Source: a virus
DNA: 29,785 bases
Virus record (IMG/VR): IMGVR_UViG_3300037189_018449
Coordinates: 1-29,785 of that record
Reading direction: 5' to 3' (one strand)
A program made the translations under genes and the position numbers. This document shows, one piece after another, positions 14,201 through 22,338 of this stretch (position 1 is the first letter of the stretch; the number at the start of each line of letters is the position of its first letter). The notes under the pieces are model-generated. The model saw nothing but the letters and a program-made list of their open reading frames with translations, was not told where the DNA came from and made no database searches.

Positions 14201-15884
14201 CATTATTAATGTAAATGGATTGTCCAGACGTATTATTTGTTAATACATATGATCCGGGAGGATATGGTACAGGTGTATTAATTATAAACTGTAAAGAATT
14301 TGGTACAGAAATAACTGATGCAGCCGTCAAACTTGTTGAATAATTAAGTCCAGCCAAGGCTCCAGTAAATCCCTCAAGTTGCAGCCTTAATCCCGTAGTA
14401 AAAGCATGTCCACTAGTATTAAATAAAATAGTTGTTGAAGATGTTGACACAACTGCATTCAATATATATGTACTCAACAATAACGGAGATACCGGATTTA
14501 CAGATTCAACAATTCCAGAAATTTTACCTTTAATAGATAATTCTGAATAGTCTAAAGAATTAAAATTAGCAGTTGTTGAAACATTAGAATAAAGCGGAGA
14601 TTTACTTAATGTGAAAGTTGTACTTGCTCCATAAGAAATATTTGAAACATAGGTACTAGGTCCAAAGGCCGTGCCAGTTACTTCTGACTGTATAGCAATA
14701 GACGATGCTGTTGTACTGTTTGGAACAATAAAATTATTTCCATTAAGATAACCAGTAATTTGTATAATGGCAGATGTACCTGTACCGGGAGTAAAAGTTA
14801 ATTGACTTCCCAAACTAAAATTACCTTGCGAATCAGCGTAGAATGGCGTATCCATGCTTCCCTTATTGCCATAACCTATCCAAATTGCCGGTCCTGAAGT
14901 TGTCGTAGAGGAAGAATCTAACGCAATTCTAGTGCTTCCTGCACCTGTAGTAATTCTTGTATCAGATATTGACCAGCCGCCGATTTGACCATAATTTGCA
15001 GTAATACTTCCAGACACTGAAGCATTTGCCGCAGACATATAGCCTTCAGGAGTCACCCTAAACTTCCAATTACTTGAAGTTGGAACATAAAGGGCTGCGC
15101 CAACAATTGCTCCTGTAACTGTTTGCGTTCCAGTTAAAACAGAATCAGATATCAAAGGTCCGGCAAGGCTGGCTGCATTAGCATATACACTTCCACTATT
15201 TGTTACTGAAAATCTTGCACCCGTACCGTTTGAATCATTTGCTCCTGCAAAAAATGGTAAAGAGTTAGGGACAAGTCCAACATATGATCCCGGCTGGCCT
15301 GCATACAGGGAGTTGGGTGTTAAGGTAAATCCACCAATATTTGCAACACTAATAGTTGCTGCTCTTGCAATTAAACTACCAGTATTTGTTACTGAAAAAT
15401 TTGCTTGGGCTGGATCTGGGTTACCCGCCCAAAAAGCGTACAAACCGCTACCTGAAACACCAACATATTCGCTTTGTGAAACAGATGAACTTAATTTATT
15501 ATTTTGAATGGTGAAACCACCAATTGCACCCGCATTTGCATAAATGCTACCTCTAAATAATGCATCGCCAGTTGAAGAACTTATAAAAACTGTTTGAAGA
15601 CCATTAGGATCATAAGCCTTCAACCCTGAAGAATTAATAAACATTGTTCCAGAAGGACCGCCGGGAAGATTAATTCCCCCGCCAGCGCCTGCGACAATTG
15701 CCGCAAAACCTGTCAAATTGGTTTGAACGGTACTATTATTGGTTATTAATCCATCTGCAGGTGTAGAAAAATTATAAGAATTAGACCAATCGCTGTATTC
15801 TCCATCAGAATTTTTACTTCTAACCTGAACAGTATACGCTGCACTTGGCTGCAAACCATTGATAATTCTAGATATTTGAGTCAT
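11253..15884 (-). CDS. 1543-aa tail fibre/tip protein with C-terminal Peptidase_G2 self-cleaving domain
   Basis: A long tail fibre. Residues 1-45 are the second half of a fibronectin type III domain (LQPSAAYTVQVRSKNSDGEYS then STPADG); the first half is absent and an in-frame TGA lies 9 nt upstream of the ATG. The shaft has at least five IGGW/IGGF units (IGGWSISDTRI, IGGWTVDTNNL and similar) and two copies of QGGAxYAGKPxYGSSSAGWFxGY. Three 7-residue NGQLVxx units give a 21-bp DNA repeat. Residues about 1370-1543 match Peptidase_G2: NADYAEMFEW, EDRVGYSVEL, GIISANPSVLGD, a late DPNLEYVPREQRKEWSPVGLLGKLYLRKG. In Bacillus phage GA-1 the homologous domain folds the fibre trimer and then cuts itself off. 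AGGTGA precedes the ATG by 6 nt. Confidence 0.92.
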   Translation of the reverse strand: MTQISRIINGLQPSAAYTVQVRSKNSDGEYSDWSNSYNFSTPADGLITNNSTVQTNLTGFAAIVAGAGGGINLPGGPSGTMFINSSGLKAYDPNGLQTVFISSSTGDALFRGSIYANAGAIGGFTIQNNKLSSSVSQSEYVGVSGSGLYAFWAGNPDPAQANFSVTNTGSLIARAATISVANIGGFTLTPNSLYAGQPGSYVGLVPNSLPFFAGANDSNGTGARFSVTNSGSVYANAASLAGPLISDSVLTGTQTVTGAIVGAALYVPTSSNWKFRVTPEGYMSAANASVSGSITANYGQIGGWSISDTRITTGAGSTRIALDSSSTTTSGPAIWIGYGNKGSMDTPFYADSQGNFSLGSQLTFTPGTGTSAIIQITGYLNGNNFIVPNSTTASSIAIQSEVTGTAFGPSTYVSNISYGASTTFTLSKSPLYSNVSTTANFNSLDYSELSIKGKISGIVESVNPVSPLLLSTYILNAVVSTSSTTILFNTSGHAFTTGLRLQLEGFTGALAGLNYSTSLTAASVISVPNSLQFIINTPVPYPPGSYVLTNNTSGQSIYINNGMFGGNSGPFAGFIPLSASSLIVSSTSTYLGYTDIYGNIYYADPVSSIYGTSNVVASIQELTMGFHPTEGAPTQSWYHTGDTGIRLNKYNWWFVGNQFRVGNDLTYFKWNGTQFLIQGGSNKKLLFQVSKTDSENLIAITSNTTASYNDPNTPFYVNGSGAFSLGNQLTWDGTTLTVNGQINVSSSISELYNRTQTLNASGQFIAPTTVIQGGAIYAGKPTYGSSSAGWFMGYKTVQVQTISGQNPNVTQIQGTKTYNFQEGEFGANYGTFGGYINNIFGQTQSSSTQIYPFQGGEFGATYGPFGGYFNNITGQTQTTTQIVPVLDIGNDTNYVRWDGNSLQIAGQINVTGGNALTTTTGDARYATQNNITSINQSIGNINNQIINVNGQLVSVNGQLVNMNGQLVNLDASGNIQLPMTVLQGGAVYAGKPNYGSSSAGWFIGYRAISLPGITQIVPAFDIGNASSYFRWDGYNVSIAGNASVTGVINATSGSIGGWTVDTNNLYASNSGSYYGMYLGTGNNVFFAGATDNFGTNGKFTVNANGNLYATGASVIGTVNAQSGSIGGWAISSNSISSTSGSAGTYLFTQTVPTASGTTIAFETSYKARPTPVSPYAYSRTGLYNDNGTIIPYSWYGIYPNKNGTASEQNLRIYARTPSTALNFYMRGNPSIQFDGPDGNVAGWIGSYDNGVVSFDSPNGLTGVTVQNGYLGLTSTSTINFSGPTNMATSGGGTVLNPYTTGSGVVIYAQVIPTGYASTIIRTTLAQAGDTSSSHILCRSNLNVSDNANNNVFRVRGDGATYTNNGSITGNADYAEMFEWYDGNANGEDRVGYSVELLEEKIVIAQTSSSNIIGIISANPSVLGDAAWNKWKNQYLTDDFGREILENIDYYKWVDVDGETKTCKVNNVPQNLVVPENAEIISMKEPVMNPDFDPNLEYVPREQRKEWSPVGLLGKLYLRKGQPVNPNWIKLKDISDNVEQWLVK
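12985..13042. repeat. 21-bp tandem repeat in fibre gene (three copies)
   Basis: ACCAATTGACCATTCA begins at 12985, 13006 and 13027, an exact 21-bp period. It encodes NGQLVxx heptads in the fibre shaft. Near-identical units suggest recent slippage or duplication. Confidence 0.9.
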
Positions 15885-15885
15885 T

Positions 15886-16803
15886 CTACGTCACCTGAAT
15901 ATAATATTCAATATCCATTGGTTGTGAATACTGTTTTGTAAATAATGGAGTAGTCGTGGTTGATGATATTGTTCTGCTTGTTAGTTGAGAATCAGAAGTT
16001 AAACTATTTGCAGAAACAAGTTTGAGATGATCTAGAGCAATTGATCCAGAAGAACCATTAAATACAATTGAAGCATTCATAATTGGATCTATTATATTAG
16101 ATTTTGTTAACATAGGAATATTAATAGAATAAAAATTACTTGCTGTAATATTTGTTATATTAGTAACAGACGAGGACCATGTATTTTGGGGGATAGAACT
16201 GTCTCCAAAAATAATAGAAATAGAACCAGAGGAAAATGTAGACAAGGAATAGTACAAAAGGCTGAGGGAATCACTATCGGACCATAACGATGAATCAAAG
16301 TACATATTGTTTATAGATGCTGTGTTGTTGAATGGTAAAACAATGCAGCCCGCGCCAGACCTTGAAACTGAATTAAAATTAGTTGCTCGATTCGTTCCAA
16401 TATACCAACTTGAAGATCCACTTGAAGATTCTGCAAAATTGCTTATTTTATAATTATTATAATAACTTTGAAGGTCTACTTTTGCCGGGAAAACCCCTAT
16501 CTCATAAACATTAAATGTTGCTGCCGGATCAAGCGTTGTCTTTAAAACAATTTGATTACTTCCAGAAATATTACGATAAGACTTAAATGTTGTTGGATAT
16601 CTGGCTAGTTCATATTGAAGTGTTTGGGTTGCTGAACTTGTAGGAACACTACTTAATGCTCCAACTGCTATCGTGCCAGCCCAATCTCTACCATTTCCCG
16701 TCAAATATGCATTAATTGCCGCATAGCCATTAGCAGTAATCATATTATCAGATTCTGCAATAATTCTTCCATTGGAACTTATAATATATTTACCTTTTAT
16801 CAT
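15886..16803 (-). CDS. tail structural protein, 305 aa
   Basis: A beta-rich, Ser/Thr/Asn-rich protein without enzyme motifs. The N-terminal 100 residues (MIKGKYIISSNGRIIAESDNMITANGYAAINAYLTGNG ... YEIGVFP) look like a phage tail domain seen at the base of fibre or tip proteins: 'x-N-x-I-T-x-x-G', then a turn, a reference to a fixed value, then a terminal E-x-G-(I/V)-F. The middle (about 125-270) could be a carbohydrate-binding jelly roll. It starts with an ATGA overlap with the preceding gene and ends two bases before the next ATG. The location between hub and fibre proteins supports a tail-tip role; no exact function can be given. Confidence 0.78.
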   Translation of the reverse strand: MIKGKYIISSNGRIIAESDNMITANGYAAINAYLTGNGRDWAGTIAVGALSSVPTSSATQTLQYELARYPTTFKSYRNISGSNQIVLKTTLDPAATFNVYEIGVFPAKVDLQSYYNNYKISNFAESSSGSSSWYIGTNRATNFNSVSRSGAGCIVLPFNNTASINNMYFDSSLWSDSDSLSLLYYSLSTFSSGSISIIFGDSSIPQNTWSSSVTNITNITASNFYSINIPMLTKSNIIDPIMNASIVFNGSSGSIALDHLKLVSANSLTSDSQLTSRTISSTTTTPLFTKQYSQPMDIEYYIQVT

Positions 16804-17465
16804 TGTTTCACAATCCTTAATTCATAATCAACATCTGAACTCTCTGAATTAAATGACAAAGAAACTGCATATGTTGCAATACCATCTCCAGAAGAAATCT
16901 GTGGTTCTTGAGTTATTGATAAAACAGAAATATCGCTAGGAGGTATCAAATTATTTTTTTCTTCCTGTGTATGAACACCTTCCGTTGGACCACCCGGAAC
17001 CGCATTAGTTCCATTATATTGAGAATCATCCATAAACAAATCAAAATTTTCATTTATCATTTCATAAAAAATAAAATCATTTTGAGGATTATCTGAATCA
17101 GATTCTTCAAATACTGCAACGATTTCACCATATTGAGTATCCATATCTTGAGGTGAACTTGAACTTGCTGGAGGCGTTGATGCTGGTGCTTGTGGTACTG
17201 ATGCAGGAGCATGTGGATTAACCTGACTTGGTTGTGGCGTATGAGTCGTCGGGTTGTGGGCTGGAGGATTATGCCTATTAACGCTTGGAGAATTACCAGC
17301 ATGTGGCCTAGTCCTACCGCGTGCAGGAAGATCAAAAACTACGTTAGGATGCGTTTTCTTAAAGGCGGCATTATTCCTTGAATCATCAACGTGTAAATGA
17401 ACTATACGCTGATGATGATTTATTCTTCTATTTGCGTGATTTCCACTACTGGGGGGTGTATACAA
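16800..17465 (-). CDS. His/Pro-rich protein of the tail cluster
   Basis: A 221-residue protein starting at TTG 17465, with GGAG 5 nt upstream and no ATG nearby. Residues 1-110 are low complexity, rich in His, Pro, Asn and Ala, with clusters such as NHHQRIVHLHVDD and many spaced His-Pro pairs. Residues 110-160 are acidic (VFEESDSDNPQNDF). The last 50 residues look like beta-strands (GIATYAVSLSFNSESSDVDYELRIVKQ). The His-rich region might bind metal, as in some phage tail tips, but no defined site can be named. It ends in an ATGA overlap with the 305-aa gene. I do not recognise a homologue. Confidence 0.75.
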   Translation of the reverse strand: MYTPPSSGNHANRRINHHQRIVHLHVDDSRNNAAFKKTHPNVVFDLPARGRTRPHAGNSPSVNRHNPPAHNPTTHTPQPSQVNPHAPASVPQAPASTPPASSSSPQDMDTQYGEIVAVFEESDSDNPQNDFIFYEMINENFDLFMDDSQYNGTNAVPGGPTEGVHTQEEKNNLIPPSDISVLSITQEPQISSGDGIATYAVSLSFNSESSDVDYELRIVKQ

Positions 17466-17496
17466 CTAGACTCCATTAAATGCATTATATGTTTAA

Positions 17497-17525
17497 ATTA
17501 TACTCTGAATTGCGATATAGATAAA
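17497..17525 (-). promoter_or_regulatory. promoter ahead of the His/Pro-rich gene
   Basis: The minus strand has TATAAT (17497-17502) with TTTATC 17 bp upstream (17520-17525), a weak -35. A second TATAAT follows at 17484-17489. The site is in the 61-nt gap after the 1603-aa gene and 20-40 nt before the TTG start. Confidence 0.45.
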
Positions 17526-17526
17526 A

Positions 17527-20500
17527 TTACTGGGGTAAATAAAACATAGGTTTTAAAACTAAGGATGTATTCAAACCTTCATTATATGTTTGAGTGACAG
17601 ATTTTACAAAAAATATTTTTTTGTAATTTAAACTATCTGCATTTTCTGGATCAAAACCTATTTTTTTAACTGAAAAAATTAATTGACAATAATCCCCAAT
17701 TTGGATTAAAGGATTACCAAAAATTGTTACATTCAAATCTGAATTAAAACAGTTGCACAAAATTGATAATTTTTCCATTAATCTCTCTGCATCCAACCTT
17801 GACTGAATCCAAGACGAGTCGAGTTGTATATTGTTTGATATCATTGTTGGATCAATGATCTTATCTATTTGTATAGGATCACTCAAAGCACTAACGGTAC
17901 CAGATATTTCTAGTGGCTCAATGGTGCCTTGATTAACTTTTTTATCTGCGGTTGCTAAAAATACTATTTGGTTGTCACTATTTGACACAGCAAATTTTGC
18001 TCTAAAGGGTGTTGCCAAGAGTCGGGATTTTCTAATGCTTGTTGAAGATGTATATTGTAAAGTTGCATAAAGATTAGTTGAAGTACTTTTAGGATCATAG
18101 CCAGAAAAATCTAAATACATTTTTTTAGGTCTAGCGGGAGAAGTGCTAAAAGTTTCATTGTCATAAAAATATACTCCAGTTAAAATATTTGGCCCCCAAT
18201 AGTAATAAGGCGGTTCGGAGTTTGGAGCATTTCTTACTAAAAGATTCAAAAATCTTTCTGTTTCCCAATGCCATTTGTATCTTGCACCTAATATAGCATA
18301 CCCATAATCCCCCCACCATCTACATGCATACAACTCTGTAAAATGAATAGTTTTAGTAAATTCTGATGGTTGACTAGAGTTTGAATGTTTTGCTAAATTT
18401 TTTGCATATACGCCAAAATCTTTTTTAGGAACTGCACCTGCAACAGAGCCTTTAGTGCCTATTGCATAAGGTCCATACCTTACATTATCTACATAAAATG
18501 TAACATATGAATAACTCATTTTATTATTTGAATCAGGTTGTGAAGGATAGGAATAATTAGGACTATTAGTAAAAATAACACTAAACCTATGAGATCTTCC
18601 ATCAAAAACATTTTTAACATTTAAATGAGGAATAATTTCTCCACCATTTATTCCTTTAGAAGATATTTTTCTTAAAACATAAGAACAATATTCATTATCA
18701 GTTTTTATATAAGATTTGCCTTCACTATTATAAATACTAAACATAAGTTTTCCATAATTAGTATCTATCTGAATTCCAAGTTCCAATTGCTGTTTATCGT
18801 TTATTTGATTCCATTTAAAAGAAGAAAAATCAGGTGCTGCAAACACTGTAGTAAAGTAATTAAAGGTAGAGGCCGATGTAGGAGTTGACATGTCTCCTAC
18901 ATCGGAAGAACTCTTTGGAGATATGTATATTGGATATGTTGTTGAATTTTTTTGTTTTTTAAGAATAAATGTTGCAATATTTTTATCAAAAATAATTGTT
19001 GAAGTTTGATTGCTGGGCGTAAGACTTGTTACATTTACAGAAGATGTAATCACATTTTTATTAAAATAATTAGAAGAATTATAATATGAAGCAGGCGTTG
19101 CAACATCATCGTACAAAAAATGATTCCTGATGCTAGTGCCTTTTAATCCCCGACTTACCCCCATTACTTTACCTGTAAATTGATACCTAATCTGATTAAT
19201 TCTATTATCTAAATTTTGCATTTCATCTATTGTAATTGCAATATCTTGTTGATCACTAATCATTACATTAGTTCCAGTACTATAATTAGGAATAACAGTT
19301 GTTTGATCAAAACCAAGGAGGGGGAAAAATCTATACTCTAAACCCTCCCATTTTATTAACTCTCCATTTAAAAATGCATAATCTTTCGTATTAATCATGA
19401 ATGTTGGTGTAGAGTTCGCCGTTCCTAAATTAACATAATCTGGTTTTATATAAAAATTATTATCATTATACTTTATAGATCTATTAGATAAACTTTTAAT
19501 TACTGCAGATGGATTTGCTTTCCATAAAGAATCTACAACTTCTTCTTTATTTGCCATACCATTAACATTTTGTTGATCTTTAAAATTCCTATTTGGAATT
19601 CTATAATTTATTGTAATTTTTCCAATATTGCTAGTATTTGATTCAGAAAAAGTATCTTTTAATATATTAGAAATATATAATATTCGAATATCTGAACTAT
19701 TTGTTATAGCGATTGGTATATCGGTTACAGCAAAATTAGGTGTCAATGTTTTATCATTAAAAGAATAAATTATTTTATCTATATCCACAAATCTTAAAAT
19801 ACCATACTCATCAAAGGTCGCTCCTATTTGATGAGCGACAAAGAGGGATTGCAAAGTTTCAACAACTGTTTGCTTAGACCTGTCTGTCCAAAAATGAGAA
19901 ATATTAATATTCCTATTTTTTAAAACCTGCATCAATCCATCATAATCATAATCACTAAATCCAACAGAATCTAATAAATTTGTTATTGTACGAGACAAGG
20001 ATTCGCCGTCGCTAGAATAATCAATAGTTTGTAAAGACATTAATTGATTTTTTATTCCATCGAATAACACTAATTCTACTTCACTTGTTGAATTCATATT
20101 CCATTGATCTGTATACATAGTAAAAAAAGGAATAATATCTGTAAAATCATTATTAGGAGATTTTAAAAATCCTGTTATTTTCACATTTTTTTTCAACAAA
20201 TTATAAAAAGTTGAACTTTCAGAAAATGCATCAAATATTGTATGAGGGAAAGAATTTTTATAAACCGGAATATTGTTTAATGTTAAGTTTGCAGTGTTTG
20301 AATTAATATAACCAATAGGGAATCCTGCTGTAGATTCAGCATTATCTAAAGTTTTATCAACAGTAATCCCTTGAACTAAATTGCTAATATCAACTTCAAG
20401 CCTTGGGGATATTTCTACAATATGCGCTCTTAAATTCTTATATTCAATTTTAGATTTAGCATCATTTATATAAGTATTTGATAATCCACCAACTGTCAAA

Positions 20501-22338
20501 ATTATTCCAGTAACACTACCTGTTACATTTAATAATACTCCAGAATCACTAATTTTTGCAGGATATGTTTGAGTCTCTGGACGAGTTGTACTCCAAGCAT
20601 TATTATCATAATAGAGATCAAGAATTCCATGTGAGTCAAACGCCCCGGCGCTGAAAGGTATGACTGTCGATGCTCCGCCAGTTTGTAGAAGCGTTATATT
20701 TCCACTTGCAGTTGTTAAATCTGAGTAAAGATTTATTCCCTTAACAACAATTTTATTTATAGACATCATATCATTATATTGCGCTCTAATTGAAAAGTTA
20801 GTATTTGAATTTTTTAAATCAGGACTAACATAATACCTAAAATTATTATTTAATGTTGAATCAAACATTTGTTTATAAGGGGCTATTTGTCCAAAAAGAA
20901 AATCTGGATTCAGAGTGGCAAAAGATACCGGCTTGGATGATGCAGTATTTATTTTTGAATCTTTATTTATTAATAAATCATTGTTATTTATATAAGGATG
21001 TAAAAGTGATTCTCCCGGCCTAAAGGGATTAAAGCAAGACTCTATTGGATAATATGATGTGGAATAAAAATTCCAACTATCTATTAAAAAAATTTCAGGT
21101 CTATACAACAAAACTTGTGCCCCGTCGTATGAAGAATTAACATCTATAAAAAGTTGAATGTTATCAAAAATTTCATTTGAACCAAAAAACATTTCAACTT
21201 TTTTATATTTTAATGAATCTAAATCAATTTTAGAATTTATAAAATCTGGATCAGAAAAATCAGTATCATAAATTTTTACAAATTGTTGTGTTGTTTCAAT
21301 TAAATTACCATTGTTAGTAAGTTTTATTTTAGGTATTATGTCTATTTTTGTAGAATGTATTGCTGGAGCATGAACATATTTTGAAATGTTAGAAAGATCA
21401 TCTGTATAAGTAAAAAATTTAGCCCAACTTTTTTCAGTTTTCCAATTATTTATATTAAAGGAAACTGACCTTACTTTTTGACTTGAAGAAACAAGGCTCG
21501 CAGTAAATACATGTGATGAATTACTTGAAACTATTTGCCAAACCGTTTTATTTAAAAATGAAAACTTAATATTATCATTATAAATGATAAACTTCTCCCC
21601 ATTTTTAATACCGGCATAATTTTCAAAGGTTAGACTTGCAGTGGTTGGGGTAACGGTATTATCAAAAGTTTTTACTTTTATTTCTTTTAAAGAAAAAGTA
21701 GTGATATATGGTAAAAATGAAGAAGCAGTTCCTCTATAAATATTATATGCATTAGCACTATAATCATTAGTATTGAATTCCAGTGCTACTGATGTTGCTG
21801 CAGGTGACATAACAACAGGTACAACATTTAAACCATCGACATCATTGTATATGCTTTTGCCATTGTTACCTACAGGATTAATCCTATAATATAAGGCTTT
21901 ACCCGATCCTGCTACATCTGGATATGCAGTAATTGCATTTTTATCAATTGTTTTCAAAGTCGGGTAGGAGCCAGCCTGATCTGCCTTAACATAAAAAACC
22001 ATTTTATAATAAGAATTATTTTTTGGGGTAACAGAAATACTGGGACTAGAAAGAGTTGCTTTTTTAGAAGGAATATAAAAATTTATAGCCGATGCAGCCG
22101 TATCAAAATCGGAAATAAAACTTGACAGCGTATCAGTAAGTGGTATCGCAGCATTACTTGTTACCCAGTTAGCAGGATTACTCAAAGTTGGCGAAGATAT
22201 TGGACCATCTGACGTTGGTGTTACAACATAAGGCTTTGATATTGAATTATAATTCCATTCAGCATAAACTATCGGAGCAATAACAATAGAGTTAAGTCCC
22301 GCAAACGCTGTCTCCGAATTTCCTGATAATTGAAGCAT
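17527..22338 (-). CDS. 1603-aa minor tail protein, hub-like with inserted lectin-like domain
   Basis: A very large virion protein. Residues about 640-850 (LEVDISNLVQGITVDKTLDN ... YGILRFVDIDK) and the last 100 residues (WIQSRLDAERLMEKLSILCNCFNSDLNVTIFGNPLIQIGDYCQLIF ... SVTQTYNEGLNTSLVLKP) resemble baseplate hub proteins that close the tail tube, of the gp27/Tal kind. Residues about 1160-1345 look like a concanavalin A/LamG-type jelly roll inserted into this framework (ELGIQIDTNYGKLMFSIYN ... HRFSVIFTN ... YVTFYVDNVRYGPY). The first 450 residues look like further carbohydrate-binding modules. No hydrolase motif is visible. ATG 22338 shares a base with the TAA of the preceding gene, and GGAG is 5 nt ahead. 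Virion role certain; domain limits approximate. Confidence 0.85.
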   Translation of the reverse strand: MLQLSGNSETAFAGLNSIVIAPIVYAEWNYNSISKPYVVTPTSDGPISSPTLSNPANWVTSNAAIPLTDTLSSFISDFDTAASAINFYIPSKKATLSSPSISVTPKNNSYYKMVFYVKADQAGSYPTLKTIDKNAITAYPDVAGSGKALYYRINPVGNNGKSIYNDVDGLNVVPVVMSPAATSVALEFNTNDYSANAYNIYRGTASSFLPYITTFSLKEIKVKTFDNTVTPTTASLTFENYAGIKNGEKFIIYNDNIKFSFLNKTVWQIVSSNSSHVFTASLVSSSQKVRSVSFNINNWKTEKSWAKFFTYTDDLSNISKYVHAPAIHSTKIDIIPKIKLTNNGNLIETTQQFVKIYDTDFSDPDFINSKIDLDSLKYKKVEMFFGSNEIFDNIQLFIDVNSSYDGAQVLLYRPEIFLIDSWNFYSTSYYPIESCFNPFRPGESLLHPYINNNDLLINKDSKINTASSKPVSFATLNPDFLFGQIAPYKQMFDSTLNNNFRYYVSPDLKNSNTNFSIRAQYNDMMSINKIVVKGINLYSDLTTASGNITLLQTGGASTVIPFSAGAFDSHGILDLYYDNNAWSTTRPETQTYPAKISDSGVLLNVTGSVTGIILTVGGLSNTYINDAKSKIEYKNLRAHIVEISPRLEVDISNLVQGITVDKTLDNAESTAGFPIGYINSNTANLTLNNIPVYKNSFPHTIFDAFSESSTFYNLLKKNVKITGFLKSPNNDFTDIIPFFTMYTDQWNMNSTSEVELVLFDGIKNQLMSLQTIDYSSDGESLSRTITNLLDSVGFSDYDYDGLMQVLKNRNINISHFWTDRSKQTVVETLQSLFVAHQIGATFDEYGILRFVDIDKIIYSFNDKTLTPNFAVTDIPIAITNSSDIRILYISNILKDTFSESNTSNIGKITINYRIPNRNFKDQQNVNGMANKEEVVDSLWKANPSAVIKSLSNRSIKYNDNNFYIKPDYVNLGTANSTPTFMINTKDYAFLNGELIKWEGLEYRFFPLLGFDQTTVIPNYSTGTNVMISDQQDIAITIDEMQNLDNRINQIRYQFTGKVMGVSRGLKGTSIRNHFLYDDVATPASYYNSSNYFNKNVITSSVNVTSLTPSNQTSTIIFDKNIATFILKKQKNSTTYPIYISPKSSSDVGDMSTPTSASTFNYFTTVFAAPDFSSFKWNQINDKQQLELGIQIDTNYGKLMFSIYNSEGKSYIKTDNEYCSYVLRKISSKGINGGEIIPHLNVKNVFDGRSHRFSVIFTNSPNYSYPSQPDSNNKMSYSYVTFYVDNVRYGPYAIGTKGSVAGAVPKKDFGVYAKNLAKHSNSSQPSEFTKTIHFTELYACRWWGDYGYAILGARYKWHWETERFLNLLVRNAPNSEPPYYYWGPNILTGVYFYDNETFSTSPARPKKMYLDFSGYDPKSTSTNLYATLQYTSSTSIRKSRLLATPFRAKFAVSNSDNQIVFLATADKKVNQGTIEPLEISGTVSALSDPIQIDKIIDPTMISNNIQLDSSWIQSRLDAERLMEKLSILCNCFNSDLNVTIFGNPLIQIGDYCQLIFSVKKIGFDPENADSLNYKKIFFVKSVTQTYNEGLNTSLVLKPMFYLPQ
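18873..18905. repeat. 12-bp perfect inverted repeat inside the 1603-aa tail gene
   Basis: CCGATGTAGGAG (18873-18884) and CTCCTACATCGG (18894-18905) are exact reverse complements around a 9-nt loop. The local sequence around it is much more AT-rich. On the mRNA it would form a stable hairpin in the middle of the lectin-like region; no U-run follows. Confidence 0.65.

Noticed and set aside
9047-15884. A diversity-generating retroelement acting on the fibre genes.
   Set aside because: No reverse transcriptase frame and no template/variable repeat pair with A-specific changes was found in the window.
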